From assembly GCA_030248295.1 (NCBI GenBank), contig JASANH010001399.1, positions 1-64,000 of the forward strand: 64,000 nt of DNA, in the 5' to 3' direction. The DNA is from Mesodorylaimus sp. YZB2_4 (Eukaryota; Nematoda; Enoplea; Dorylaimida; Dorylaimidae). Shown here piece after piece: positions 1 through 12,640 of the stretch (the first letter of the stretch is position 1; each line of letters starts with the position of its first letter). The position numbers and the translations under genes are program-made. The notes under the pieces are model-generated. The model was not told the origin of the DNA and did not search any database. It saw only the letters and a list, made by a program, of their open reading frames with translations.

Positions 1-58
1 GCATGATTTAGCGTATGCGCTATCAACCTTTATTGTACAAATTTTTTTGAATTTTCAG

Positions 59-641
59 AGAGTCGTACTTCGGGTGGTGAACACGGAGACAACGAAGCCG
101 GTCGCACATTGATGGAACTGATTGTGCAATTGGACGGGTTCGATGCGCGTGGCAATATCAAGGTTCTGATGGCCACGAATCGCGGCGACACCCTTGATCC
201 AGCTCTGCTGCGCCCTGGTCGCCTGGATCGCAAAATCGAATTCGGGACGCCTGATTATCAGGTAATCAGGAAATCAGAAATCCTCATTTAGCGTTTGGTG
301 AAATAGAAGGAAAATAAACTTAATTTCTAGGGACGAATCGAAATTTTCAAAATTCACACGCGCCAAATGAACGTGGCTCGGGACATCCGATACGAGCTCT
401 TGGCCCGGTTGTGCAACACGGCTAGCGGTAAGATATGGTCGAGGATTGGCATGTACGTCCAGAGTGATCAATAATCTTTTTAGGAGCCGACGTCCGCAGC
501 ATCTGCACTGAGGCTGGAATGTTCGCTATCCGTGAGCGCAGGAAATTGTGCACTGAACGCGATTTCTTGCGCGCCATCGACAAAGTGGTGCGTCGCGACA
601 AGCGCTTCAACGCCTTGGGTCGGTACCTGACGCACAGCTGA
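59..641 (+). CDS. PSMC2: 26S proteasome regulatory ATPase Rpt1/PSMC2-like, 3' part
   Basis: This is the C-terminal half of an AAA ATPase of the 19S proteasome base, which unfolds ubiquitinated substrates in cytosol and nucleus. Three exons are visible: 59-261, 331-427 and 484-641, with matching phases and GT-AG introns of 69 and 56 nt. Bases 1-58 are the end of another intron, so the Walker A/B half lies outside the window. Visible hallmarks are the QLDGFD block, a sensor region MATNR..DTLDPAL, the arginine-finger segment [11 protein letters not shown] and the C-terminal small domain ([16 protein letters not shown]). The order and wording match Rpt1 best among the six Rpts. It is more diverged than usual for this very conserved family: the proline of NRPDTLDP is glycine, and the tail ends in LTHS rather than the usual Rpt1 ending. 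It could be a fast-evolving ortholog or a second, tissue-specific paralog. Confidence 0.88.
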
Positions 642-1278
642 AGTGTTCGATCGATTCAGTGACTGAAGGGAGTGAAATGGTGATCTGATGTGGAAGGGGA
701 TCGGCTGTCGTTTTCGCGCCGTGTAGTCCAGATTGCTCATGTGTGTGCTGGCCTGCTGCATGGAGTAGCGACTTACTCGTATTCATACTGTCCTAATGAT
801 GTTTCCAGGCCTATTAACCGTCCGCTCCTCCATATTGCTAGATATCCAGAAACTCCTTTTTCCTACCAGCACTCTGTTCCTCTGGTCTTGCGCACACGCT
901 GATTTTTAAACTGGTCGTTCTTCATGTTGGACCTAGCATTTCAGCGTCACGTACCTAAATTGAGCCCAAGCGTGAAGCGTCATTCCCAATGTCCTTATCT
1001 CATTATCGAAGGCAACCATTTTATTTCATGTTTATCTGGACTTTGAAAGATACCATGTTGCCATGTTACTATCGCGATAGCGCTAAATGAATCCATGATC
1101 CACAAAAAGTTGGCAGCAGATCTCCACGGATTCGTTGACATAGAAAACTCATAGACTTATCGATATAAGTGTGATTAATTGTGGGCTACTTTTTGCAATT
1201 CTCTCCCTTCTCTCTACGCATGGCGCTCATTTTCAGTTATAGATGCGCACTCGGCGGCTAGTGAATAAAGTGGGAACC
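642..1278. other. 3' UTR and intergenic spacer
   Basis: About 640 nt between the proteasome ATPase stop and the peptide precursor start. I see no convincing exon or RNA gene; short open stretches on both strands lack family similarity and codon character. Confidence 0.6.
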
Positions 1279-1656
1279 ATGTCTACCAAGTTGGCTACTA
1301 TTTTCACGCTCTTTCTGTTAGCCGCCACGAGCCCAGCTTTGGCAAATCCGAGATACGTATGGGAATACAATTCTCATGCGCCCTTTGAAATCCGACAAAA
1401 TGACGAGCCCATCTTGGTCTACGAGGACTCCGCAAAGGATAAAAAGTTTTATAAACAAGCGAGTCTGGATCAGTATTTGGAGATTGGGGATCCAGAGTAC
1501 GACGACAGGTCGGCGGTCGAATTGCCCGCTGCTCAGTTCAATCAATTACACAAGCCGATGGCAAATGAAAAATACATTTTCTCGGATGATCCAAGATTGA
1601 TCAAGCGAGGTTACTTTTGGTTAAAGGGAATCAGCGGGGCTCGTGGGTTCGGATAA
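1279..1656 (+). CDS. Probable allatotropin neuropeptide precursor
   Basis: A single-exon, 125-residue secretory precursor. I chose the ATG at 1279 because it puts a textbook signal peptide first (MSTKLATIFTLFLLAATSPALA); an in-frame ATG at 1243 would add a charged leader. After an acidic, Tyr-rich spacer the protein ends with a dibasic KR site, the segment GYFWLKGISGARGF, a glycine and an immediate stop. KR cleavage plus use of the Gly as amide donor would give GYFWLKGISGARGF-amide. The GY/GF start and ARGF-amide end are the allatotropin signature of arthropods (insect form GFKNVEMMTARGF-amide). Allatotropins act through an orexin-type GPCR on gut, heart and endocrine tissue. Unusually, the peptide is the very C-terminus with no trailing propeptide. 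A polyadenylation signal follows at 1736. The assignment rests on the short motif only. Confidence 0.68.
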   Translation: MSTKLATIFTLFLLAATSPALANPRYVWEYNSHAPFEIRQNDEPILVYEDSAKDKKFYKQASLDQYLEIGDPEYDDRSAVELPAAQFNQLHKPMANEKYIFSDDPRLIKRGYFWLKGISGARGFG

Positions 1657-1735
1657 GGCGGCCCCAGGGAGGATTTTGGTGACGTAGAGATAGGCAAATG
1701 AAAGAAATAAGTAGTAAAGCGTTACGCAATTGGTA

Positions 1736-1741
1736 AATAAA
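1736..1741 (+). promoter_or_regulatory. Polyadenylation signal AATAAA
   Basis: Perfect AATAAA 80 nt after the stop codon of the allatotropin-like precursor. This supports a short single-exon transcript. Confidence 0.6.
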
Positions 1742-2637
1742 ATTTTGACTGGTTATTTGAAAATGATGCTTCGGATAAGAGCGACTGGCTGCAAGTGCCA
1801 CGAGGTCTCGTGGACTTTGGTGCGCTGAGGAGAAGTCTGAAGCTCCTCTTCTCCCATTTGGCTTTATTCTGCAGCTGATCAGTTGAAGCCTTGCTCGACC
1901 GAATCGCGTATCACGTGGGCTACTTTTTATAACAAAAGCAGAACAAAGAAGACAAGCCCCTGGCGCGTGCTCAACGGATCAAGGTCTTTATTTGAGAGGT
2001 AGCAGGACAGAACATGGCCTATGCAAGCAGACGTGAAATACTCGTTCGGATCAAGCTGCCCAAGGTAAACCGTCAAGAACTAACCAAAGCCCAGCATCTG
2101 CTGCCTTTCTGTCTGAACGGGGGAATTTTTCTTTTAATACGAATCTTTTTTCCACTTTTCCGTTTCCGCTGTAAGGCTTCAACCAGGAGCCCACCGTATC
2201 ACAGAATACAGTATTCCCGTTTGCCCTTGCACATTTGTTGTCGCTTCATTGAGCCGCTTTTTCGCTGTTTCACCGAGCTTAAATCCAGTTCACCCATGCG
2301 CAAGTTTCGTTTTCGCTTTGCCAACTTGAGAACTTTCTTTTAAAATCGAACAGCGCGCTTTTGCGACAGAGGAAAACTTTGTGAAGTGAGTGTGTCCCTT
2401 ATAAGGCACGCTCGTTCAAGGTGATCGCTGTCGAACCCTCTCTCCAGGTGGCATTCACAATGATCGAGCGTCGAGGTACGTGTGTATCGAGCGTCATGGC
2501 AACGAGAATGCGCTTGGTCGCTACCGGGCTGCAGAGAGCCATAGTTCCGCACTCCAAGACATACGACTTCCTCGCCAACTTTCCGAACGGAAACCATTTT
2601 ACAATCGGACATAAAAAGGGACAGTGGGACTCGAGTC
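1742..2637. other. Intergenic region upstream of the crescerin gene
   Basis: About 900 nt without recognisable coding sequence. It should contain the promoter and 5' UTR of the downstream TOG-domain gene, but I see no clear TATA box or other site. Confidence 0.5.
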
Positions 2638-5600
2638 ATGGCTTTATCAGCTAAATTATGGCCATTTTCTTCTATTGAGAAAAGCGAGAAACCCACTTTG
2701 CCCAAAACTATGTCTCTCAAGTCCAGTTTGTTTGCTTCATCAGCTGCCGATGAAGAAATTTTGGAACAATTGAATACACCAGATTTCGAACTTCGATTGC
2801 GTACTTTAAATCGATTACGTAATTTAGCTTTGGGACATGAGCTGTGGTTTAAAAAATTTAGTAAAAAATTAGAATTATTTAAATCATTTTCAAATGTTTT
2901 ATCGGATACAAATTGGGAAGTACAACATCAATGTATCAAATTCTTGTCGGATACTATGCGCGATTACGGGCCCGATTTGGAATGGTGTATGGCTATTGTT
3001 ATGCCAAATTTGGTACCGAAATTGGGCAGTTCTAAAATTACAGTTCGTCGAATCTGTCTTCAATGTTTTATCGCCTATATTAAACAAGTGGATGGCGCGC
3101 ACACTTTTCAAAAAGCTTTGATACAATATGGATTACAAAAAGGGGATAAATCTTTGACGAAAGAAATCTTAAAAGAGATACCAAACTTGTTCATAAGCGA
3201 GTTCAATATGTACAATTGGTCTGTACTCACCGAGGGCCTCGCTGAATATTTATGCTCCCCATCTGTCGATCGCGAGACTAATGATCTGATTTTGGCCGTT
3301 TTGGAACGATTATTACATTTGGTTGGCCAATATCAGTTCAATAACTACGTGCATAACTTACCTGCGAATCAGAGAAGTCGATACGAGGAGCTGTTATTGC
3401 AAAGGGGTGCCACCTCTGCGCCATTTGGAAGGGGCAATCAAGGCAGGACGAGTTTGGCAGGGGTGAGTAAGTTCGAGGCATTGCCACCCATGGATGACGG
3501 AGTGGAGGAGTATGGGAAAAGTGGTGGTGCGGGAGAAGTCGCGGTTACTGCTGGCAAGCAATTCCGATACGGTGTGATACCCGTTTCTTTGGTTGATCAG
3601 CTGAATAACGAAGCTGATTGGCAAATACGATATGATGGTTTGGAGAAATTGAAAGAATTCATAGAAAATATGAACGAAACTGATATGAAGAAATTGCAGC
3701 CTCATTTATTCAGCTATATTAATTTATTGAGCAATGTTTTAGATGACCTAAATATCAAAAATATTGTTTTGGCACTGGATGTACTTCGAGCTTCGGTTAC
3801 CAAAATGCGCCGTCACATAGAACCACATTTGCAACACGTCGTGGCAGCTATGGGCAAACATTTGGGCAATCAAAAAGCTGTGGTCAAACAGTTGAATATG
3901 TCAATTATTTTAGAACTAATGCGTCAGTTGCACCCGAAACCAGTGTTCGCAGCATTGTGTGGGTTTCTGCAGCACAGAAATTCGAGAGTGCGCGAAGAAG
4001 TACTCAATATTGTGACTATTGCTTTGCTGACACATGCCAGTACTGATTTCAATATATCTGCCGTCGCCCACGTGGTCAGTCCCTTATTGGCCGATGGCAA
4101 GCGGCGCGTGAGATTGGCCGCTTTCGAATGCTTAGCCGTATTGGCCAATTGCGTGGGAGTTGGAAAGATTGAGAGTGTCATGAAGCATGTGAGAGAAGTA
4201 GAAGAGACCAAAAACGCACCAGGTATGTTCTAGCTAGCGTGGGGTGGGATTAGTGACAGAATAGGAATATAATGGGGGGGGGGAGGGTAGGAAACACTAG
4301 GCCGCATTTCGAAGATTTAACGTTTTCCGCCAAAGATAGTAAGCTGAAGTGCACTTGGTACAAAGTTGCGGCCCTTTCCCGCAGGGAGTATTGTGTTCGG
4401 CAAACTTGAAGTCTGGAATTATCGGGATTCAGGATTCTACAGCGATCAGACAGAGGTTACGGGAGCCATGCGCAGGTACACTACATAGTGTGTGCTTGTG
4501 TGGGCGGGGGAGAGTCAAATGCGTAGAATCTTACTGCTCGAATGCTTATGCGCTTAGCCGCTTGTCGGAAAGGTCACCAGGGCGAGTTACCTCGCATCCC
4601 TTTTTCTCGTTCATTTCAGCTGCTCATGTTTTGTCGCCTCCCCACTGTTTTGATCTTTGACGATAAGTCTCATTTTCTCACCTGCACAGTGGTCAAGTCA
4701 CGTCCGCTTGGCGTGCGGCTTTTCTTTGTGGTCTGGCCCTTTCGTACCTTGCTCTAATCCAGCAGAGCTGTTAGCACAATTTTTACCTTTTCACCCGACA
4801 AAGGGCTTGTTGACTTTGCTCCATCTCGTAACAGGCTACCCTTTGCACTAGCATTATCGCAGCTGCCAGGTAGTCGCGTAGGGAGGGCTTGTTTGCGCAG
4901 GCGGCCAGTTAATTATGTTCGGGTATGTCTGATCGATTACTATCCAGATTGCTTTTTTCCTGTCTCGCCGATTGCAAGGAGCTAATGACCGAGGATATGC
5001 TTACCTGGTAGCCAAGTAAATATCAGGACTGAAAAAAACAAAGTTACTGCTGTCGTTATGGGGCAGTAATGTTGTCACGGGAACGTTGCAAAGTCAAGGC
5101 TCATTGATCGCTAATTCCGAAAAAGAAAAAAAAGGTGTTATTGGAGCAGACTAGGCGCAAGCTTATAAATGTCGAGAGGGAGGGGCTCTTTCTAACATAA
5201 AATGCAAAGTTAGGTGTTCGGTTAATGAGGAGAGAGGTGAAGATGATAAGAATCACAACAAGTAGTGTATTGTCCTGTCTACCTATTCGTCCACTTTTAG
5301 GCCTAACACACGCTGTGCAGGCTCGCTTGACTCGAAATCAATTGCCCAAGATCCGGTACGATGGACTGCTTGAATACGCCGCCCTGCCGCTCAGTCCGAA
5401 CAGTGAAGAACCACGAAGGCACTCATCGGAATCGTCGACTAGCATACAGTCGGCCGACATCGAATGGATCATGAGTGCAAGTGTTGGACAAGGATCGGCC
5501 GTGTCGCGATCCCTTTCACCAATCAGATACAGAGCTACGACGGCCGTCGAGAAGCAAACTCTCGCGGGCTCTTCCCCGTCTCAATTAGTTCAAACTAGGC

Positions 5601-8600
5601 AGCAATCCCCTGCACCCGCTAGACGCGTGTTAAGCGCGGGAAGAAATTTGAGAAAGTTGCCGTGGGAAAATGGACAACAGGACCACTTGGTTAACATACA
5701 ACAACCCCAGACTCAACATCAGCAAGGAGATCGAGGGACGAATCGAAGCGCCCCGGTGAGGACTAATGAGGTACATGAGTGCCCTGTTGAAGCGTAGTCT
5801 GATCCTGACCTCTGGCGGGTTTCCAGGCTTCCAATAATGGTCCGGCTTTTGTTATATTATTGCTTGCTGTTTTCTGTGCTTGTCACAGCGGACAAATGAG
5901 GGGAAGAGACTGAATGCGAAAAGAGCGTAGATCCATGCCCATATCACTCCATCTTTCATATTTACCAATCGCCTTGGTTATTCCACCTTCTCCTTGCACT
6001 CATCTTGCACCCCACTGCCGCCTCCCTCGCCTCCAATTACTCTAAATTGCTTATTCTTTCTATCATAGGTGGAAGGACAACAACAGCGGCCAACAGCGAG
6101 GCCTGCCAAATTGCTCGATCATCTATCTAGTATTGACGGTGAGCATAGACTTGATTGCCCAAATCTTGGCCCCCACAGTGTGCTGCACTCGCTCAAATTG
6201 ATCCTTTTTCATTGCACCTTATATTCGAAAAATGGTAAAACGCGATTTTTCGATTGGGCTATCTCTATGACACCCACGTTGGCTAATAGTGTGAGATCAA
6301 GGCTCGTTATTCACGACCAAGACGACAGGCGTGAACTGGCAGACGAGTCCATGGCAACAAGAGACAAGCTAAACTAGCCTCCTCTCTCCCTTTGTCTAGC
6401 GCAGCGTCCCCTTCTCCTGGTTCAGTCACTGAGAGAAGGATAGTTAGGAACTATTTCAAACATCCATGTTGGTCGACCTGAGTCATTAGTCCGAGTTTGA
6501 AATGGGTAGTTCGACCAGTATCGAGAACATCAAATCGGCTTATCCACCAGAATCTTCCGCCTCCACTTCTTTTGCTTCTTATCAAAATGGATATGAGTAT
6601 GGTCAACGGATGCTGGGAAGATGGGATGATGATTATGCACGGAATGCGCAACACAGACAGTCGAGTGAGGTTTTTTTGATGCTGCTGTGTGGATTAGATA
6701 CTCCCCTAAAGTTTGGTCTGAACGTCTGTCTCTTGGCTAATCGATATGATGCAACTGAAGTACTACTGCCATATCCTGTGATTGACTGTTGCGACTCCAA
6801 ACTTTTCCAAGCTGACCATTTCGTAGAACAGCAATTTTTCAGATCCAAGCAAGCCAAATGTGCCATCGGGGTCAAAATACAATCAACAGTTCTCGAACAG
6901 CAAAGTCGTATTGACGCCGTTGGATGGCAACGCCAGAGGTAAATATCGAATTTCATTCTCGTGCGGTCTTTGTTAGCTGACGTGAATTGGCCATTGTGTT
7001 GTGGGGCGAGTTGAGGTTGGCTGTACGGTATTTGTGGCTATGTATAATTTTAGTGCAAGAGAACACGCTAATGGTTGCTTTTGTTGAATCTACAAGACGG
7101 ACGGCCAAACAATCTAAATACCCGCGTGTCTTCTTAGTTGCCCCATGCCAGCATACGAGTATATGCTGAACAATGTTACCCTTTTTAGGAAGCGGTATGG
7201 GGATCAAGTCTCGAATCGCCTCGCCGCCAGTAGAAGATGACGAGGTAGGTCCATTGGCCATTGCTGACCAGCTAGTGGCGACTGTTTTCTCACTCATATC
7301 TTCTTCCTTCGATCAGATCAAATGGAACACATCAAAGCGGCGGGGCGATCAAAGTCAGCATCACAACAATGCAATGCAGAAGTCGCATTCCGTAAATGCA
7401 CTAGTCAATGTGACTGCCGCTGATTACAAGAACTCGTAAGGGGCCGTTGTTATTTTGGGCTGGGTTGGCTTATTGCACTCATCTCCCCGTACGGGACTTC
7501 AACCCTTGCGCCCGTAACTGGTCAGCAATCAAGAAACGACCAGCATGCACGACAGCCTTCCCCTAGTCGCTAGGAGCAGTCGAATAGCTCTGATAAGTCA
7601 TGTGGATCAAGCCGCGTTCTCATGGCCATCAAGGACAGTGCCACTTCTTCGTATTTCCTTGACGGTCAGGAACAGATAGTTGCAGGTTTTATCATGCTGT
7701 CTCAAGTTGTTACCATTATGACTACTCAAAATATCAAAATATCATCCAGAAGTTGCCACAGGGGCAAGACTGCAAGAACATCGGACGCTGTGAGAGGGGG
7801 CTTTGTCTAGTCATGTTACTCTAGTGAGATGCCCAGAGACAAATGTACAAGACCAGTGACGGACGACTAAACTGTCGCCCTAGTCCCTGGTCATGGTGGG
7901 CATAATAGATGCGTCTGGCATTCATTTTGTGTCCAGGTCTGAATTATTATCACTGCTTTTATTTTACTTCTCATCCGAGCCTGGTTCATATGCTGTCTTT
8001 ATTTTAGTTGGGACGAGACTCCTATCAAGCCAGCGTCTAAACAACAAATGGACACGTATTTCGGCGGCGAGCCAGGTTCTGCTCCAGCCTCTGGCTTTGC
8101 CCCTGCTCGTAGCAACCACGTCGAGTCTCCCCGTAAGCACTCGCTCGGGGATCGCCTGAAAGGATTTATAGATCGACGACGGTCCTCGGATTCTTCTGAT
8201 GGCCAGCCACAGCAGGTAGGAGGCGGTGCTGTAATAGAGAAACTAACGATAAGTTAAAGGCACGGCAATCGCTCACATTTCATAGTCATTTGCTTGACAG
8301 ACGCACTCGAATGACGTGGCTCCTCGCAAACCACCTCTTCTGGCCAAACGCGGTGCTGTCAAACATCCAGCAACGCTAAGTAAGAATCGATCACCTCCGC
8401 CCATGAGAAAGTAAGCTGAGCCAGGTTAACTCAGATGTCTATGTGCCAGTATGCCGCTGCTGCAGGAATCGTTCTGATAGCAATAGCGAGTCGAACAGCG
8501 ATGCCTCGTCTCGGCCATATCCAAACCCGCAACAGGCCTTGACTAACGCCCTCAAGAAGTTGTCAAGCGAGGAATGGACGGATAAAGTGGAGGGAATAAG

Positions 8601-11600
8601 CTCCGTTGAACGACTAGCTCGCTACAACACCAACACGTTGGCCAGTGATATTCAACATATAATTATGGCATTGAATAACGAGGTAGGAGAGGGCGGTCGG
8701 GAGGGCCGCGGGCATAAGTGCTCTCATGCCAAGGGGCTGTGATGGTGCAGGTTTGGTGCCGATTTTGACTGCGGTCTCGGTTATCGGTTCTCACAAGGGT
8801 CTTGGTTTGAAAGTTTGGGTTTCGTAAGCATTAGAGTACCGCCCTTTCCACATCAAAGACGAAAAAAACCACGTGCAAAGTTCAAGTATCAGAAGAACCT
8901 GCCTTCGTTGTTTTTCTGAATATTGATCGCAAATGGAAACATGGTTCAAAACAAAACTAGAATTATTTGGGTAACGTTTCTGCAAACTGCACGCTGCTTT
9001 TGCTCTACCCATAATGTAATAAGGCTGGCGTGTCGTCTCTGTATACTGCGGAATAATCGTCAGTCTGATTAGATATTCACTCATTCATCGGGATTAGGAA
9101 ACTAAAACTTGGGCATTTTTTCTCCTCCACCTAAGTGACCTAAAAAATATATCTAGACATCCATATGCACCTAGGAGTATTTTCCAGTGGTTTTAAGTTT
9201 GATCAAATATCTTCAAATTTATTTTTTTGGGCTATTAGAAAATAAGCATAATCCGTGCTCGCTATGCGACAATCTGGTATGTCTAGTGATGCAGAAAAAG
9301 ACAGGTGCAATTTTTTTTGCTCCTCTGAGCCTACGCCTATCAAAATTCGGTGCATGTTATCGAAAATTTCAATGATTTATTGATTGAGAAAGCTGTACTT
9401 TGGACACTTTCTACGTCAAACAGATCCTCACTGGCCAATCATCTTGGGGCGAGGAGGCCCTTTGTGACATGGCTGTACCCGCTCTAGCTCTCGTGGTCAT
9501 GCATATTTCATAAGCAGGCACCACCTCAGCTACATCAGCTGGTGACAACGACCTTAGGAAACGGCACAAACTATTTAGAATACACAACAGCCCCCCCCCC
9601 CCCCCCATTTGATGGATTTGACCCGATACTGACCGACAAAATGCACAAACATGTCTCGCGTATTCTTTTCAGGTCAAGAATCTCAGATCCAGTGTTTCCA
9701 AACAAGCCCTGGAATGCTACTGTCACCTATTCCAATACTTGAAACGATCGATGGATCCGGAAGTGGATCGTGTATGCACGGTGCTCATGGCCAAAACGGG
9801 TGACACGAGCAATGCGTTCATGCGTGAGGGAGCCACGCGGGCACTGGAAAGCATGGTCGACTACGTCTCGCCTCAACGATCTCTCGCAGCGATTGTGGCC
9901 ACTGGAGCAAAGTATGAGTTTTGAGGTATCTGAGGCAATCTGGCCCTCACAGCTTTTCGGTTTAAGTCACAAAAGCGCCACAGTTCGCTCAGCCTGCTCG
10001 CAACTGATGTTTCGCTTGGTGGAGAATATGGGACCATCAAAAACCTTATCCAATCAGCCAGACTTTGTGGAAAAGGTGTTGGTGACGGCCGTTCATTTCG
10101 CTAACGACAATCAGCCACAACCTAGGTAGGAACAGGAAATGACAAGGCCCCATGATAACGTTTGCCAGGAGTCTTATATTCAGTGTGATCGTGGTTCTCC
10201 ACTTCCTGCGTGAAACCAATTCTTTGCCAGTCCTTATCAGGAACACTTTTTCAGATACCATGGCAAAGCAATTCTAGCTGTTCTTTCCAAGGACCCTGAC
10301 TTTGCCCGTGCCGCATCCCGATGTTTGTCCGAAGCTCAGCAAAGGACGGTGTTTAGCTGCGTCGACGCAGTTAGATCGAAGGTACAGACTAATCGTAAGT
10401 TAAACCTCACTCTCATCCATTTTTTCCTGCAGGGTCTTGGTGGCTCGTTGGGGAACGGCGGAACGAGTCTATCTAGTTCAATGAATGGATCGCTTTCGGG
10501 CAGTGTAAAAAGTGGGGCTATGAGTCGAAGTGGGAGTGTAAGGAGAAAAGCCAAACTACCCGACGAAGCAATGGATACATTTATGGCAGCTGAAAAGGAG
10601 CTTGGATCGAATAACTGGGAAGACCGGCTCCAAGGAGTCAATAGGATGGTACAGCTTAGTGGCTCCTATTCGAAGACGTTGAGTGAAGACGTCAAGGTAG
10701 GCTTGACTGGCGCTTTGTCGTTCCTACAGCGTGTCTAGGGCACATATACCTTTTCTAATCCATCCTGCAGTACCTACTGTGTGACCGTCTTTACTCGCAA
10801 CACACTCTATCACTGCTCTGATTGTAAGCCACGGTCTGCACATCAGTCTTGTCTCGAACTCAGGCATTTGCAGTGGTCCATTATTTTCTTCAGCTCATGG
10901 AAACATACATGGCTCGATTAAACGATATCAACGGAAAGGTAGCTGCCCAAGCTCTCCAGTGTCTACCATCTCTGTTAGCCAACCTTGCTCCGAGTATGAG
11001 CGATTCAGTCCGACCTGTCACGACAGAAATGGTCAAATGCCTATCGTCCCAGCTGCCAAGCAAGAACGATGATATCAGAAGAATGGCTCAAGATGGCCTC
11101 GATTGCGCAGTACACTATTTAGGTAAGGTGCATAAATGACCTGGTAGCTTGGTATGTCACTGAATTAGGGCTCATCATAACTGTGAGAACCCTTTATGAC
11201 CATCACCGTCACATCTTGTGTCTTTCGCTGTTTTACCTTCGACTGGGACGTTTCGACTGGACAGCATGGCGTGCGTTACTGCGCATGGTTGATCTTCATT
11301 TTGTACCCTCCCCCGTTTATAGCTTCCGGATCGGACCTGTAACCAGCTCACGCAGATGGGAGATGTCTCTGGGGCAAAAGAGTCAAAGCAGGAGTACTTT
11401 ACAGAAAAGCTGCAAAGTCGGCTGAAACATCAAACTGAATGGTTTGACGCCTCCTTGCAGGGGACAGTGTCGATCTGTCCTTCGCATGATAGAGCCCCTT
11501 TTTAATCCTATTGCCCCTGATTTATATCCCGAGGCCTGAAACTGTTTTGCGAAATATACGTCAAAAGGTAAATTTCGAGCACCCACCTTTATATTTTTTT

Positions 11601-12527
11601 CATATTCGTCCTTCCTTTTCATTATTACTATCACTTACAAAAGTTCCTATTATCAGGGCCACGTCTTATCGTTAGTATACCTCGTGATAGGTGTTTGTAC
11701 AGGAGCATTCTATTCGGCTTCCTATAAGCATCCCTGACTTATAGCTGGTCGGACCTCTTTGAGATCCTGTAGCTCCTAGGATAACAAGTGAAAGACTAAC
11801 GGTATGCAGCAGCCGTGGTGTCGATCTAATTTTGTCACCACAAACATTTATTTTATTCTCCACATGTTCTGCTCCGAATAGATCATTCTTCACGAACAGG
11901 AACCCTGTCGGCGGATACTTCGGGCAACACTGGACATGTTGTCAGAGCTATAGAGAGCATGGATAACGATAAGCTGTAAAGAGACTCTACAGTATAACAC
12001 ATGGCGGTTGCTGGTACAGGTGGATGACGTACACTATGAATGACGTGTACTGTATGTAGACACAGCACGCAAAGGACACTGACATGGGTGCTGCTCAATA
12101 TTGTATCCTAGACCCTGCATAAAAGCTAAGCATCTATTCCACTTTGTTTTCAGACAATTCTGCTCTCATTCAACCGCTCAGTATTGCGGTCAAGACTGGA
12201 AACGTCAAGCAAAAACCTGAACTTCTGAAACGACTCGGAAGTCAGTACCTTCATCACCCTGTCATGGTAGCCAGTCTTATCACTGCGTTATGGTTTTTAG
12301 GAGTGGCTCAAAACATATTCGCCACAAAACCCAAGCTTGTCCAAATGCACGCCGTGCCAGTTTTGTATGATTTGATAAAAACTCAACAAGCCGACCCTGC
12401 GATGAGGCAGGCTACGCATGACTATGCCAGAACTCTGGCCAGAGTGACCGGTGTGAGGACGTTGCTCGACTCGGCTACACCATTGTCACCTGATCAGAAA
12501 ACGGAATTGGAGGAACTGCTATCGTGA
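2638..12527 (+). CDS. TOGARAM1: Crescerin / TOGARAM-like TOG-array microtubule regulator
   Basis: TOG-array protein that binds tubulin and promotes microtubule growth in cilia (CHE-12/crescerin family). I assemble 17 phase-consistent exons: 2638-4222, 5301-5755, 6069-6138, 6551-6664, 6843-6938, 7189-7244, 7317-7435, 8008-8215, 8301-8410, 8466-8682, 9673-9911, 9967-10125, 10255-10381, 10433-10696, 10864-11122, 12154-12240 and 12301-12527. Together they encode about 1,463 residues. TOG1 (about 35-240) and TOG2 (about 325-525) lie in exon 1. A linker follows with the family motif RLTRNQLPKIRYDGLLEY. TOG3 (about 955-1180) and TOG4 (about 1230-1463) carry the HEAT signatures LNDINGKVAAQALQ and KPKLVQMHAVPVLYDL. 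The small intron at 12241-12300 stays open if retained, but removing it restores the TOG consensus. The start could instead be the ATG at 2710, and the exon at 6551 is the least certain. An AATAAA lies at 12635. Confidence 0.88.
4223..5300 (+). other. Intron 1 of the crescerin gene
   Basis: A 1,078-nt intron with a GTATGT donor and TTTTAG acceptor. It contains a G-tract near 4272. No nested gene is evident. Confidence 0.6.
8683..9672 (+). other. Intron 10 of the crescerin gene
   Basis: About 990 nt separating two halves of TOG3. It includes a run of C residues around 9592-9606. I see nothing coding on either strand. Confidence 0.55.
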
Positions 12528-12634
12528 AAGTGTACGTGGTGTGTTTGGGTAGGTGCTGCCGCGTTCAGACATGCACGGTGAATATGATGTGATCAGTGTA
12601 TACGGTACGAGTGCAAAACATACAGTGGTGTGGT

Positions 12635-12640
12635 AATAAA
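12635..12640 (+). promoter_or_regulatory. Polyadenylation signal AATAAA
   Basis: AATAAA 108 nt after the crescerin stop codon, well placed to end that transcript. Confidence 0.6.

Noticed and set aside
9590-9608. C-tract as a possible regulatory or G-quadruplex element
   Set aside because: A simple homopolymer run in an intron; no structured multi-tract pattern.
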